5,752 nucleotides of DNA from an uncultured Eubacteriales bacterium (GTDB taxonomy: Bacteria > Bacillota > Clostridia > Oscillospirales > Acutalibacteraceae): NCBI GenBank assembly GCA_934476545.1, contig CAKSOB010000080.1, positions 1 to 5,752 of the forward strand, written 5' to 3'. Of this stretch, positions 1-5,616 are shown piece by piece. A program made the translations under genes and the position numbers. Position 1 is the first letter of the stretch, and each line of letters begins with the position of its first letter. Under the pieces are notes generated by a model, which had not been told where the DNA came from, did not search any database, and saw only the letters and a program-made list of their open reading frames with translations.

Positions 1-483
1 GAGGAGGCGCCGTTGGACTTTCATGCACGCTACTCCTGTACCGGAAAAGAATATATTTATAAGATTTGGAACCACCCTGTTCGAGATCCTTTCGGCGACG
101 GCTATTTGTTACACTACTGGTATCCGTTGGACGAAGCGGTGCTGAACGAAGCGGCAAAGCATTATTTGGGCAGCCACGATTTTACCTCGTTTTGCACGTT
201 GGACAGTCGGGATAAAGGCGATTTGACCCGGACGGTCACTCGCTCGGAGGTAACACGGCAAGAAGATTTGGTGACCTTTACCGTGGCTGCCGACGGCTTT
301 TTGTATAACATGGTTCGCATTATGGTGGGAACGCTGCTGCGTGTGGCGCAGGGGAAATTTTCTCCGGAGGATTTGCCGAGGATTTTGGAGGCAAAGGATC
401 GCGCTGCTGCCGGACCCACAGCGCCGCCATGGGGATTGTATTTGAATCGGGTGTTTTACGGAGGGGAATCCAATGAGCGATAA
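1..483 (+). CDS. truA: tRNA pseudouridine synthase A (TruA), C-terminal part, 5' end outside window
   Basis: TruA isomerises uridine to pseudouridine at positions 38-40 of the anticodon stem-loop of many tRNAs in the cytoplasm. The frame is open from base 1 and gives 160 residues, against roughly 245-260 for the family, so about the first third is missing, including the GRTDAGVH-type segment with the catalytic Asp. Family signatures seen in the fragment are FHARYSCT followed by YIYKI (residues 7-22), GSHDFTSF (57-64), the GFLYNMVRIMVG helix (99-110) and the C-terminal APPWGLYLNRVFY (141-153). A TTG at 13 is in frame but is internal, because the reading frame continues upstream of it with Glu-Glu-Ala-Pro. 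The stop overlaps the next gene by 11 bp, which suggests translational coupling. The truncation is caused by the window edge, not by a mutation. Confidence 0.96.
   Translation, partial: EEAPLDFHARYSCTGKEYIYKIWNHPVRDPFGDGYLLHYWYPLDEAVLNEAAKHYLGSHDFTSFCTLDSRDKGDLTRTVTRSEVTRQEDLVTFTVAADGFLYNMVRIMVGTLLRVAQGKFSPEDLPRILEAKDRAAAGPTAPPWGLYLNRVFYGGESNER
460..466 (+). promoter_or_regulatory. Shine-Dalgarno site of the DUF5711-like gene, inside truA
   Basis: GGAGGGG lies 6 nt before the ATG at 473 and is embedded in the last codons of truA. It fixes the start of the downstream gene and supports translation from a shared transcript. Confidence 0.8.
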
Positions 484-1813
484 AAAGAACCATATCGTTC
501 CCCGCCACGGTGAAAAAAAGGCGGGAGGAAGGCATCTTGTTTCTGACGAAACCATTATGAAAAAATACGGGATCAGTCAAGATGCAGACAAAGAAAATGA
601 TACCGACCAAGGCGGTGGTTCGCCGCCTCCGCCCAAAGGGGATGCAGGAAAGAAGCGCCGCCGTCGGACGTTGATTATCATCGGAATCATTACGTTGGTG
701 GCAATCGGCGTGATTTTGTGGTTGGCAATTCCCAACTCCGGCAATTCCCATTATGACAACAATATGAGCGGCATTGTGGAGGAAGTGATGGAAAATAAAG
801 ATGGGTTTCCAAAATCCATCAGCGGTACCTCGGTGGATACCGGCAACTTTGCCGTGTTGGAAGAGGACTTGATTTACACCAGCGATACCTCCATTGTGCG
901 TCTGAACCATAAGGGAACGGCTGTGTATGAGCGCAGCCACAGCTTCTACCATCCAATCTCCAAAACCAGTGGGGAATATGTGATGACCTATAATGTCAGC
1001 AGCACCGGTTGGAGAATTGACAACAAGAAGGAAACCGTTCGCAGTGAAGAATCTGACAACGTGCTGATGGCTGCGGATGTGGCAGCAAACGGCCGCTATG
1101 CACTGGTTACCGAAGTGAAGGGCTATCCTTCTCAGTTGGCGGTTTACTTGGAGGACGGTACCTTGCAGTATCGATACAGTTTCTCTAACTGCTATGTGGT
1201 GGATGTGTCCTTGAATGATGACGGCACCCGTGCGGCTGTCATCGGCGTAACTGCCAATGAGGGCGCACTGGTATCTGAGGTGTATCTGTTTGACTTTAGC
1301 AGCGAAACACCGCTGACGATCAGTAGTTGTGAGAATACCTTGCTGATGGCGGTAGAATACTGTGATGGCAGAGCCTTGGCAGTGGGTGACAACAAGGTGG
1401 TCAGTGTAAACGAGAGCGGCGAGAAGAACGAGTACGATTACGGCAACCGAAAGCTGTCTGCTTACGATTACAACGGCAGCCGCTTATTGGTAGGACTGGC
1501 TCCTTACGACAGCGCCAGCAGCAACCAGTTGGTGGTACTCAGCAGTAAGGCAGAAGAGGTTGCGCTGCAGCCTTGTACCGGTACCATGCTGGATGTTTCT
1601 CTGAGAGGGGACACTATGGCGGTGTTGGCAGATGAGCAAGTGTCCTCTTATTCTGTGAATGCTGCCCGGAACTTCCGTGGTGATTCCGAGGATGACGCGC
1701 CGGAAGCCTTTAACGTGACCCCTGCTTCCAACGATACCAACGCCATTGCTCTTGCCAATGAATCGGCGGTTTACCTGTTGGGAATCAGCGAGGTGCAGTA
1801 TGTGGACTATTAA
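473..1813 (+). CDS. DUF5711-like single-pass membrane protein with predicted extracellular beta-propeller
   Basis: The protein has 446 residues and no known function. Residues 1-60 are hydrophilic and probably cytoplasmic, with a Gly/Pro stretch (47-54). A basic cluster, KKRRRR (60-65), precedes one hydrophobic helix (about 66-86), which fits an N-in signal anchor. The remaining 360 residues are predicted to lie outside the cell. They contain repeated units of a short beta-strand, a turn with Asn/Asp-Gly, then an Ala-Leu/Val-Val strand, for example NGRYALVTEV (206-215), DDGTRAAVIGV (249-259), DGRALAVGD (298-306), NGSRLLVGL (334-342) and GDTMAVLAD (379-387). This looks like seven or eight propeller blades of WD40/PQQ-like type. 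I recognise it as resembling the DUF5711 family of Clostridia; the family assignment is from memory. No catalytic residues stand out. The start has a good ribosome-binding site, and the gene is probably co-transcribed with truA. Confidence 0.85.
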   Translation: MSDKKNHIVPRHGEKKAGGRHLVSDETIMKKYGISQDADKENDTDQGGGSPPPPKGDAGKKRRRRTLIIIGIITLVAIGVILWLAIPNSGNSHYDNNMSGIVEEVMENKDGFPKSISGTSVDTGNFAVLEEDLIYTSDTSIVRLNHKGTAVYERSHSFYHPISKTSGEYVMTYNVSSTGWRIDNKKETVRSEESDNVLMAADVAANGRYALVTEVKGYPSQLAVYLEDGTLQYRYSFSNCYVVDVSLNDDGTRAAVIGVTANEGALVSEVYLFDFSSETPLTISSCENTLLMAVEYCDGRALAVGDNKVVSVNESGEKNEYDYGNRKLSAYDYNGSRLLVGLAPYDSASSNQLVVLSSKAEEVALQPCTGTMLDVSLRGDTMAVLADEQVSSYSVNAARNFRGDSEDDAPEAFNVTPASNDTNAIALANESAVYLLGISEVQYVDY

Positions 1814-1844
1814 CCTATGGGCGGGGAAACGACAGGCTGTACTC

Positions 1845-1873
1845 TTGCCTTTTTCGTTGCTTTGTGCTATATT
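1845..1873 (+). promoter_or_regulatory. Candidate sigma-A promoter for the CvpA-family gene
   Basis: TTGCCT (1845-1850, 4 of 6 consensus positions) and TATATT (1868-1873, 5 of 6) are separated by exactly 17 bp in the gap between the DUF5711-like and CvpA-family genes. Transcription would begin near 1880, about 48 nt before the GTG start. The -35 element is imperfect and the gene could equally be read from an upstream promoter, so this is a plausible but unproven internal promoter. Confidence 0.45.
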
Positions 1874-1876
1874 TAA

Positions 1877-1910
1877 TTGCGTATCCCTCGGTAAATTTGC
1901 CGGGATGCAA
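1877..1910 (+). repeat. Imperfect inverted repeat in the leader of the CvpA-family gene
   Basis: TTGC (1877-1880), ATCCC (1883-1887) and GG (1890-1891) can pair with CC (1900-1901), GGGAT (1902-1906) and GCAA (1907-1910). This gives 11 base pairs with two 2-nt bulges on the 5' side and an 8-nt loop, TAAATTTG. It sits between the candidate -10 element and the ribosome-binding site. It could be an mRNA leader hairpin or a protein-binding site; there is no U-tract, so it is not an intrinsic terminator. Confidence 0.4.
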
Positions 1911-1915
1911 AGAAT

Positions 1916-1921
1916 AGGAGG
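1916..1921 (+). promoter_or_regulatory. Shine-Dalgarno site that decides the GTG start of the CvpA-family gene
   Basis: AGGAGG, a full consensus site, lies 6 nt before GTG at 1928. The frame is closed upstream by a TAA at 1892-1894, and no in-frame ATG lies between that stop and 1928. Confidence 0.85.
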
Positions 1922-1927
1922 CGCTCC

Positions 1928-2608
1928 GTGCCATTTCTGATAGATGGAATCCTAGTAGCGGTTGCGGTGGTGTTTGCGCTGATCGGACTGCGAAAAGGAT
2001 TTGTAAAATCGTTGTTGGGACTGGTGGCGGCGGTGATTGCCTTGATTGCGGCATTTTTCGCTGCACGTTATTTGGCGCAGTGGTTGTATGACCTTTCTGT
2101 GCGAAGCGTCGTCCTTTCGTTTGTAGAAACAAAATTGCAGGAGATGCACATTGATTCGGCAGCATCCGCTGTGGCGTCTATGCCGAAGTCGCTGCTGTCT
2201 TTGTTGGGCGACAACGAAAACACCCTGCTTTCTTCTCTGGAAAATGCTTCCGGGAAATTGGCGGAAACCATTGTGAACGTCTGTCAGCCGCTGATCTTGA
2301 ATGTGTTGATGATTATCTTGGTAATCCTGCTGTTCATCCTCTTCCTGATCGTGTTGCGGCTGTTGATTCGCCTGCTGAACCTCGGTACAAAATTGCCGAT
2401 TGTCAAGCAGGTCAATGGATTGCTGGGTTTTTTCTTTGGGCTTGGCAAGGGTATCATCGTCATTTGGCTGCTGTGCCTGTTGGCGCAAATTACCCTGCCG
2501 CTGCTGACCGGAACCTCTGTGGGAAGTTGGATTGGACAAGCGGTGAATCGCTCGTTCCTCTACGGAGCGTTGACGGGATTCAATCCGCTGTCCGGCTTAC
2601 TTTACTGA
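1928..2608 (+). CDS. CvpA-family integral membrane protein
   Basis: The protein has 226 residues and is very hydrophobic. CvpA-family proteins are inner-membrane proteins named after the Escherichia coli colicin V production protein; their biochemical role is not settled. Hallmarks seen are a first helix (3-20) followed by the glycine-basic turn GLRKGF (20-25), a second helix (28-49), a polar loop (about 55-118), a long third helix (about 122-146), and the motif LPIVKQVNGLLGFFFGLGKG (156-175) leading into the last helix (to about 190). The PxxxxxNxxLGxxxGxxKG pattern in the second half is typical of the family. The length is slightly above the usual 160-200 residues because of the polar central loop. 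The start is GTG with a consensus ribosome-binding site. Its neighbours, an anchored beta-propeller gene before it and a Clp ATPase gene after it, suggest an envelope context but give no specific role. Confidence 0.88.
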   Translation: MPFLIDGILVAVAVVFALIGLRKGFVKSLLGLVAAVIALIAAFFAARYLAQWLYDLSVRSVVLSFVETKLQEMHIDSAASAVASMPKSLLSLLGDNENTLLSSLENASGKLAETIVNVCQPLILNVLMIILVILLFILFLIVLRLLIRLLNLGTKLPIVKQVNGLLGFFFGLGKGIIVIWLLCLLAQITLPLLTGTSVGSWIGQAVNRSFLYGALTGFNPLSGLLY

Positions 2609-2638
2609 GAACCCTTTTGTTAAACCATATTAAGAAGA

Positions 2639-2658
2639 ATGTGGGAGAATTCCCATAT
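2639..2658 (+). repeat. Short hairpin after the CvpA-family gene
   Basis: TGGGA (2642-2646) pairs with TCCCA (2651-2655) across a GAAT loop. Two outer A-T pairs and one G-T pair extend the stem to 8 bp. It begins 31 nt after the cvpA-family stop. It is followed by TTG rather than a U-run, so it is at most a weak terminator; it may protect the mRNA 3' end or be an operator for the Clp gene downstream. Confidence 0.4.
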
Positions 2659-2746
2659 TGACCATGATACAGCGCGTATTCCGAAATCAACCGCAGGAAT
2701 ACAATGACGCATACCGCAGCGGTAGCGGAGAAGCGGAAATACAATT

Positions 2747-5068
2747 ATGATGATGTGTTCAAGATGTCAGAAACGACCTGCCGTGGTGTTTGTGTCCCAG
2801 TCCGGTGATCCCAACAAGGCGGAAGGCTACTGTATTACCTGCGCCAAGGAGTTGGGCATTAAGCCGGTAAACGACTTGATGGAGCGCATGGGCATCTCGG
2901 AGGAGATGATGGAGTCCATGGAGTCCGAAATGGCAAACCTGATGGATTTGTCCGGACTGGAACCGACGGACTTGCAGGCAATGGGCAACGCTGTGCAGAA
3001 CGGCGACGAGGATGACGATGATGATTCCTTTACACCGGGCGGCGCAGCCACCTTCCCATTCTTGCAGAATATCTTCCCGGGCAACAACCAGCAGAATCAG
3101 CAGCAAACCGAAAAAAGCGCTGCCAGAGGAAAAGGCAAGCACAGGAAAAAGAGAAAGAATCTGGATGCGTACTGCTATAACCTGACGGCAAAGGCAGCTC
3201 GTGGAGAGATTGACAATATTGTGGGTAGAGATAAGGAAATTGCTCGTGTGATCCAGATTCTCTCCCGCAGAACCAAGAACAACCCTTGCCTCATCGGTGA
3301 GCCGGGTGTTGGTAAGACCGCCATCGCAGAGGGTCTTGCCATTCGGATTGCCAAGGGCGAGGTGCCTGCCCGCCTGAAGAAAAAGGAAATCCATCTGTTG
3401 GATTTGACCGCGCTGGTGGCAGGAACCCAGTTCCGTGGACAGTTTGAAGCAAGAATCAAGGGCTTGTTGGATGAAGTGAAAGAGGACGGCAACATTATTC
3501 TCTTTATCGACGAGGTGCACAACTTGGTTGGTACCGGCGATGCCGAAGGCTCTATGAATGCGGCAAACATCATGAAGCCTGCCCTGTCCAGAGGTGAGAT
3601 TCAGGTAGTGGGTGCCACCACCTTTACAGAATATCGCAAGTATATCGAGAAGGATTCCGCACTGGAGCGCCGCTTCCAACCGGTTACCATTGTGGAGCCT
3701 TCTATCGAGGAATCTTACGACGTGCTGTTGGGCATTAAGTCCTACTATGAGAACTTCCACCGAGTACGCCTGAACGACAAGCTGCTCCACCGTGCCGTTG
3801 TGCTGGCAGAGCGGTATATTACCGACCGCTTCCTGCCGGATAAAGCCATTGACCTGATGGACGAGGCTTGCGCTTGCGCTGCCCTGCGGAACACCGATAT
3901 GGCAGAGTACGACACCCTTAAGGATTCCATTGAGCAGATGAAGCAAGAGGAAGCTGCCCTGAGCAGTGAGGATGTGGAACATCCGGATTACGAAAAGCTG
4001 GCACAGCTCCGTACCGACATTGCTCGCATGGGAAAGCGTGCCGAGGAATTGGCGCCGAATGCCTTGGGCGCAGAGGTGACCATGGAGGACTTGGCGCACG
4101 TTATCGAGTTGTGGACCGGTATTCCGGAGAGCCGAATTCAAGAGAGCGAGCTGAAGAAGCTCTCCGAGTTGGAGAACGTGCTGTCCTCTAAGGTCATCGG
4201 ACAAGAGGAAGCAGTAAAGGCTTTGGCTGCTGCCATCCGCCGCAGCAAGGTGCAGATCAGCCCTCGCCGCCATCCGGCATCCTTTATCTTTGTTGGTCCT
4301 ACCGGCGTGGGTAAAACCGAGTTGGTGAAGGTGCTGTCCAAGGAATTGTTCGACACACCGGAAACCCTCATCCGCTTGGATATGTCCGAGTTTATGGAGA
4401 AGCACTCGGTTTCCCGTATCATCGGTTCTCCTCCGGGCTATGTGGGCTATGATGAAGCCGGTCAGGTGACAGAAAAGGTGCGCCGCCGTCCGTACTCCGT
4501 GCTGCTGTTCGATGAAATCGAAAAGGCACATCCGGACGTAATGAACATCCTGCTCCAAATTTTGGACGAGGGTCATATCACCGACGCACAGGGTCGCAAC
4601 GTAAACTTCGAGAATACCGTCATTGTGATGACCTCCAACGCCGGCAGCGAGCGCAGAGAGTCCTCCTTGGGCTTTGAGCGCAGCCAAGCAGACGCAACCA
4701 AGGAAAAGACCATGAAGGCGCTTTCCGAGTTCCTGCGTCCGGAGTTCCTGAGCCGGATCGACGAAGTCATTATCTTCCACAGCCTCACCGAGGAGAACTT
4801 TGAGAAGATTGCCCACCTGATGATGAGCGAGTACATCGACTCCATGGAGGAGCGTGGCATCAAGTTCACCTTTGACGACAAGGCTTGCAAGTATTTGGCA
4901 AAGCACGCCTTTGGCGGCAAGAGCGGCGCTCGTGACCTGCGGAATCTGATTCGCCGTGAGGTGGAGGACAGAGTGGCTTCCGCCGTTGTGGACCATTGCG
5001 ACAAGACCATTACCGGCATTGCCGTAACTGCCGATGACAACGGAATCCGACTGGATATTCTGGAGTAA
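2747..5068 (+). CDS. ClpE-like ATP-dependent Clp protease ATP-binding subunit (Hsp100, two AAA+ domains, zinc-finger N-terminus)
   Basis: This cytoplasmic Hsp100 unfoldase would thread damaged or tagged proteins into ClpP. It has 773 residues. The N-terminus has CSRC (4-7) and CITC (29-32), a CX2C-X21-CX2C zinc-binding pattern as in ClpE, and lacks the double Clp_N repeat of ClpA/ClpC. A linker follows that is acidic (86-93), Gln/Asn-rich (113-120) and then basic (128-137). AAA+ domain 1 has Walker A GEPGVGKT (184-191), Walker B ILFIDE (251-256) and the arginine pair in ERRF (307-310). A short coiled middle domain (about 383-437) contains a UVR-like stretch near DYEKLAQLR. Domain 2 has Walker A GPTGVGKT (517-524), Walker B VLLFDE (585-590), RPEFLSRIDE with a likely Arg finger (664-673) and the sensor-2 motif GARD (727-730). 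The LGF tripeptide at 641-643 fits the ClpP-docking loop. The short middle domain excludes ClpB. Three ATGs stand in tandem and the ribosome-binding site is weak (GGA at 2735), so the exact first Met is uncertain; a stop at 2723 limits it upstream. A ClpC label is possible in databases. Confidence 0.95.
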   Translation: MMMCSRCQKRPAVVFVSQSGDPNKAEGYCITCAKELGIKPVNDLMERMGISEEMMESMESEMANLMDLSGLEPTDLQAMGNAVQNGDEDDDDDSFTPGGAATFPFLQNIFPGNNQQNQQQTEKSAARGKGKHRKKRKNLDAYCYNLTAKAARGEIDNIVGRDKEIARVIQILSRRTKNNPCLIGEPGVGKTAIAEGLAIRIAKGEVPARLKKKEIHLLDLTALVAGTQFRGQFEARIKGLLDEVKEDGNIILFIDEVHNLVGTGDAEGSMNAANIMKPALSRGEIQVVGATTFTEYRKYIEKDSALERRFQPVTIVEPSIEESYDVLLGIKSYYENFHRVRLNDKLLHRAVVLAERYITDRFLPDKAIDLMDEACACAALRNTDMAEYDTLKDSIEQMKQEEAALSSEDVEHPDYEKLAQLRTDIARMGKRAEELAPNALGAEVTMEDLAHVIELWTGIPESRIQESELKKLSELENVLSSKVIGQEEAVKALAAAIRRSKVQISPRRHPASFIFVGPTGVGKTELVKVLSKELFDTPETLIRLDMSEFMEKHSVSRIIGSPPGYVGYDEAGQVTEKVRRRPYSVLLFDEIEKAHPDVMNILLQILDEGHITDAQGRNVNFENTVIVMTSNAGSERRESSLGFERSQADATKEKTMKALSEFLRPEFLSRIDEVIIFHSLTEENFEKIAHLMMSEYIDSMEERGIKFTFDDKACKYLAKHAFGGKSGARDLRNLIRREVEDRVASAVVDHCDKTITGIAVTADDNGIRLDILE

Positions 5069-5115
5069 TTGGGGTAAAATTAGAATAGAAATTAGGCGCG
5101 CAAAAACAGCGTTTG

Positions 5116-5161
5116 AAAGAAAAAATGGTTTTTTGAAAATTTTTGAAATTTTTTCAAAAAA
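5116..5161 (+). promoter_or_regulatory. Phased A/T tracts upstream of the tRNA promoter (UP-element-like, probably curved DNA)
   Basis: Runs of A (5120-5125, 5136-5139, 5146-5148, 5156-5161) and T (5129-5134, 5140-5144, 5149-5154) fill the region just before the -35 box. The last three A-runs start exactly 10 bp apart, the helical repeat. The region ends 4 bp before TTGACA, where RNA polymerase alpha C-terminal domains bind strong rRNA and tRNA promoters. It also contains an 11-bp AT-rich inverted repeat (5129-5139 with 5151-5161). Confidence 0.6.
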
Positions 5162-5165
5162 GGTG

Positions 5166-5194
5166 TTGACATTTCGTAACGGTACTGATATAAT
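5166..5194 (+). promoter_or_regulatory. Consensus sigma-A promoter of the tRNA operon
   Basis: TTGACA (5166-5171) and TATAAT (5189-5194) are both perfect consensus hexamers with the optimal 17-bp spacer. Transcription should start near 5201, about 14 nt before the first tRNA. This fits strong, growth-linked expression of stable RNA. Confidence 0.93.
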
Positions 5195-5214
5195 AATAAC
5201 CGTTGCGAATGCGT

Positions 5215-5288
5215 GCGAGTGTAGTTCAATGGTAGAACCCCAGCCTTCCAAGCTGGTCGCGTGGGTTCGATTCCCATCACTCGCTCCA
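5215..5288 (+). tRNA. tRNA-Gly, anticodon UCC
   Basis: The acceptor GCGAGTG pairs fully with CACTCGC (5278-5284), the discriminator is T, and CCA is encoded at 5286-5288. The D stem is GTTC/GAAC. The anticodon stem CCAGC/GCTGG encloses loop CTTCCAA with anticodon TCC at 5247-5249. The T loop is TTCGATT. It reads GGA and, by wobble, GGG codons. It is the first gene of the operon. Confidence 0.97.
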
Positions 5289-5310
5289 CTTATGTAATTG
5301 AAAACCATTT

Positions 5311-5387
5311 GCGCTGATAGCTCAGCTGGATAGAGCAACTGCCTTCTAAGCAGTAGGCCAGGGGTTCGAGTCCCTTTCAGCGCGCCA
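5311..5387 (+). tRNA. tRNA-Arg, anticodon UCU
   Basis: The acceptor GCGCTGA pairs fully with TCAGCGC (5377-5383), the discriminator is G, and CCA is encoded. The D stem is GCTC/GAGC. The anticodon stem ACTGC/GCAGT encloses CTTCTAA with anticodon TCT, which reads AGA and AGG. A 22-nt spacer separates it from tRNA-Gly, while only 4 nt follow before tRNA-His. Confidence 0.97.
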
Positions 5388-5391
5388 TTAT

Positions 5392-5469
5392 GGTGGATGT
5401 AGCTTAGTTGGTTAAAGCGCCAGTTTGTGGCACTGGAGACCGTGGGTTCGAATCCCATCTTCCACCCCA
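5392..5469 (+). tRNA. tRNA-His, anticodon GUG, with encoded G-1
   Basis: The anticodon stem CCAGT/ACTGG encloses TTGTGGC with anticodon GTG at 5427-5429. The extra 5' G (5392) faces discriminator C (5466), the G-1:C73 identity pair needed by histidyl-tRNA synthetase. CCA is encoded at 5467-5469. The acceptor stem pairs except at position 6:67, where T5398 faces T5460. The D stem is GCTT/AAGC and the T loop is TTCGAAT. Confidence 0.96.
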
Positions 5470-5473
5470 CACA

Positions 5474-5503
5474 AAAATGATGCAGATGGGCCTGCATCAT
5501 TTT
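5474..5503 (+). terminator. Terminator-like hairpin inside the tRNA operon (between His and Gln)
   Basis: The arms are AAAATGATGCAG (5474-5485) and CTGCATCATTTT (5492-5503), a perfect 12-bp stem with a 6-nt loop ATGGGC. The A-run before and T-run after (TTTTCTT) make it look like a bidirectional intrinsic terminator, though the stem is only moderately GC-rich. No promoter can fit before tRNA-Gln, which starts 5 nt later at 5509, so the hairpin would act as a partial terminator or an RNA-processing signal. Confidence 0.6.
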
Positions 5504-5508
5504 CTTAA

Positions 5509-5583
5509 TGGGCTATCGCCAAGCGGTAAGGCAACGGACTTTGACTCCGTCATTCGCAGGTTCAAATCCTGCTAGCCCAGCCA
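5509..5583 (+). tRNA. tRNA-Gln, anticodon UUG
   Basis: The acceptor TGGGCTA pairs with TAGCCCA (5573-5579), keeping the U1-A72 pair typical of bacterial tRNA-Gln. The discriminator is G and CCA is encoded. The anticodon stem ACGGA/TCCGT encloses CTTTGAC with anticodon TTG at 5541-5543. The T arm is GCAGG/CCTGC around TTCAAAT. In many Firmicutes this tRNA is charged through Glu-tRNA-Gln and the GatCAB amidotransferase; the window cannot show which route is used. Confidence 0.97.
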
Positions 5584-5588
5584 GACAC

Positions 5589-5609
5589 CTTCCGCTTACA
5601 AAGCGGAAG
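5589..5609 (+). repeat. Perfect 9-bp hairpin between tRNA-Gln and tRNA-Lys
   Basis: CTTCCGCTT (5589-5597) pairs with AAGCGGAAG (5601-5609) across a 3-nt ACA loop. It ends 7 nt before tRNA-Lys and has no T-run after it, so it is not an intrinsic terminator. A role in separating or processing the flanking tRNAs is an inference. Confidence 0.65.
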
Positions 5610-5616
5610 CCTGTAT

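Noticed and set aside
320..952. A 210-codon - strand frame across the truA/DUF5711 junction
   Set aside because: It lies opposite two supported genes and resembles no family I know.
1834..1854. Possible terminator after the DUF5711-like gene (AGGC/GCCT stem, then TTTTT)
   Set aside because: The stem has only 4 bp with a 9-nt loop, too weak to call; the same T-run lies in the spacer of the candidate promoter.
1952..2539. A 195-codon - strand frame opposite the CvpA-family gene
   Set aside because: It is rich in Gln, His and Arg, as expected from reading hydrophobic Leu/Val/Ile codons backwards; the + strand has a clear family match.
2658..2687. Promoter starting at TTGACC (2658-2663)
   Set aside because: At a 15-19 bp spacing the best -10 is CGAAAT, matching only 3 of 6 positions.
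5195..5214. T-box or other riboswitch in the leader of the tRNA operon
   Set aside because: The leader is only about 14 nt long after the predicted start, far too short.
5092..5289. A 65-codon - strand frame opposite tRNA-Gly
   Set aside because: It starts with MERVMGIEPTRPAWKAG, a well-known spurious product of antisense tRNA-Gly; there is no ribosome-binding evidence.
5034..5297. An 87-codon + strand frame running from the Clp 3' end through tRNA-Gly
   Set aside because: Its tail (SSMVEPQPSKLVAWVRFP) is the usual false translation of a tRNA, and the frame crosses the tRNA promoter.
2759..5500. A 913-codon open frame on the - strand, opposite the Clp gene and the first three tRNAs
   Set aside because: It is the complement of a well-supported conserved ATPase and of tRNA genes. 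Its N-terminal part (GFEPTVSSATNW, KGTRTPGLLLRR) is the familiar false protein made by reading tRNA clusters backwards. The absence of stops is a side effect of codon bias in the Clp gene.
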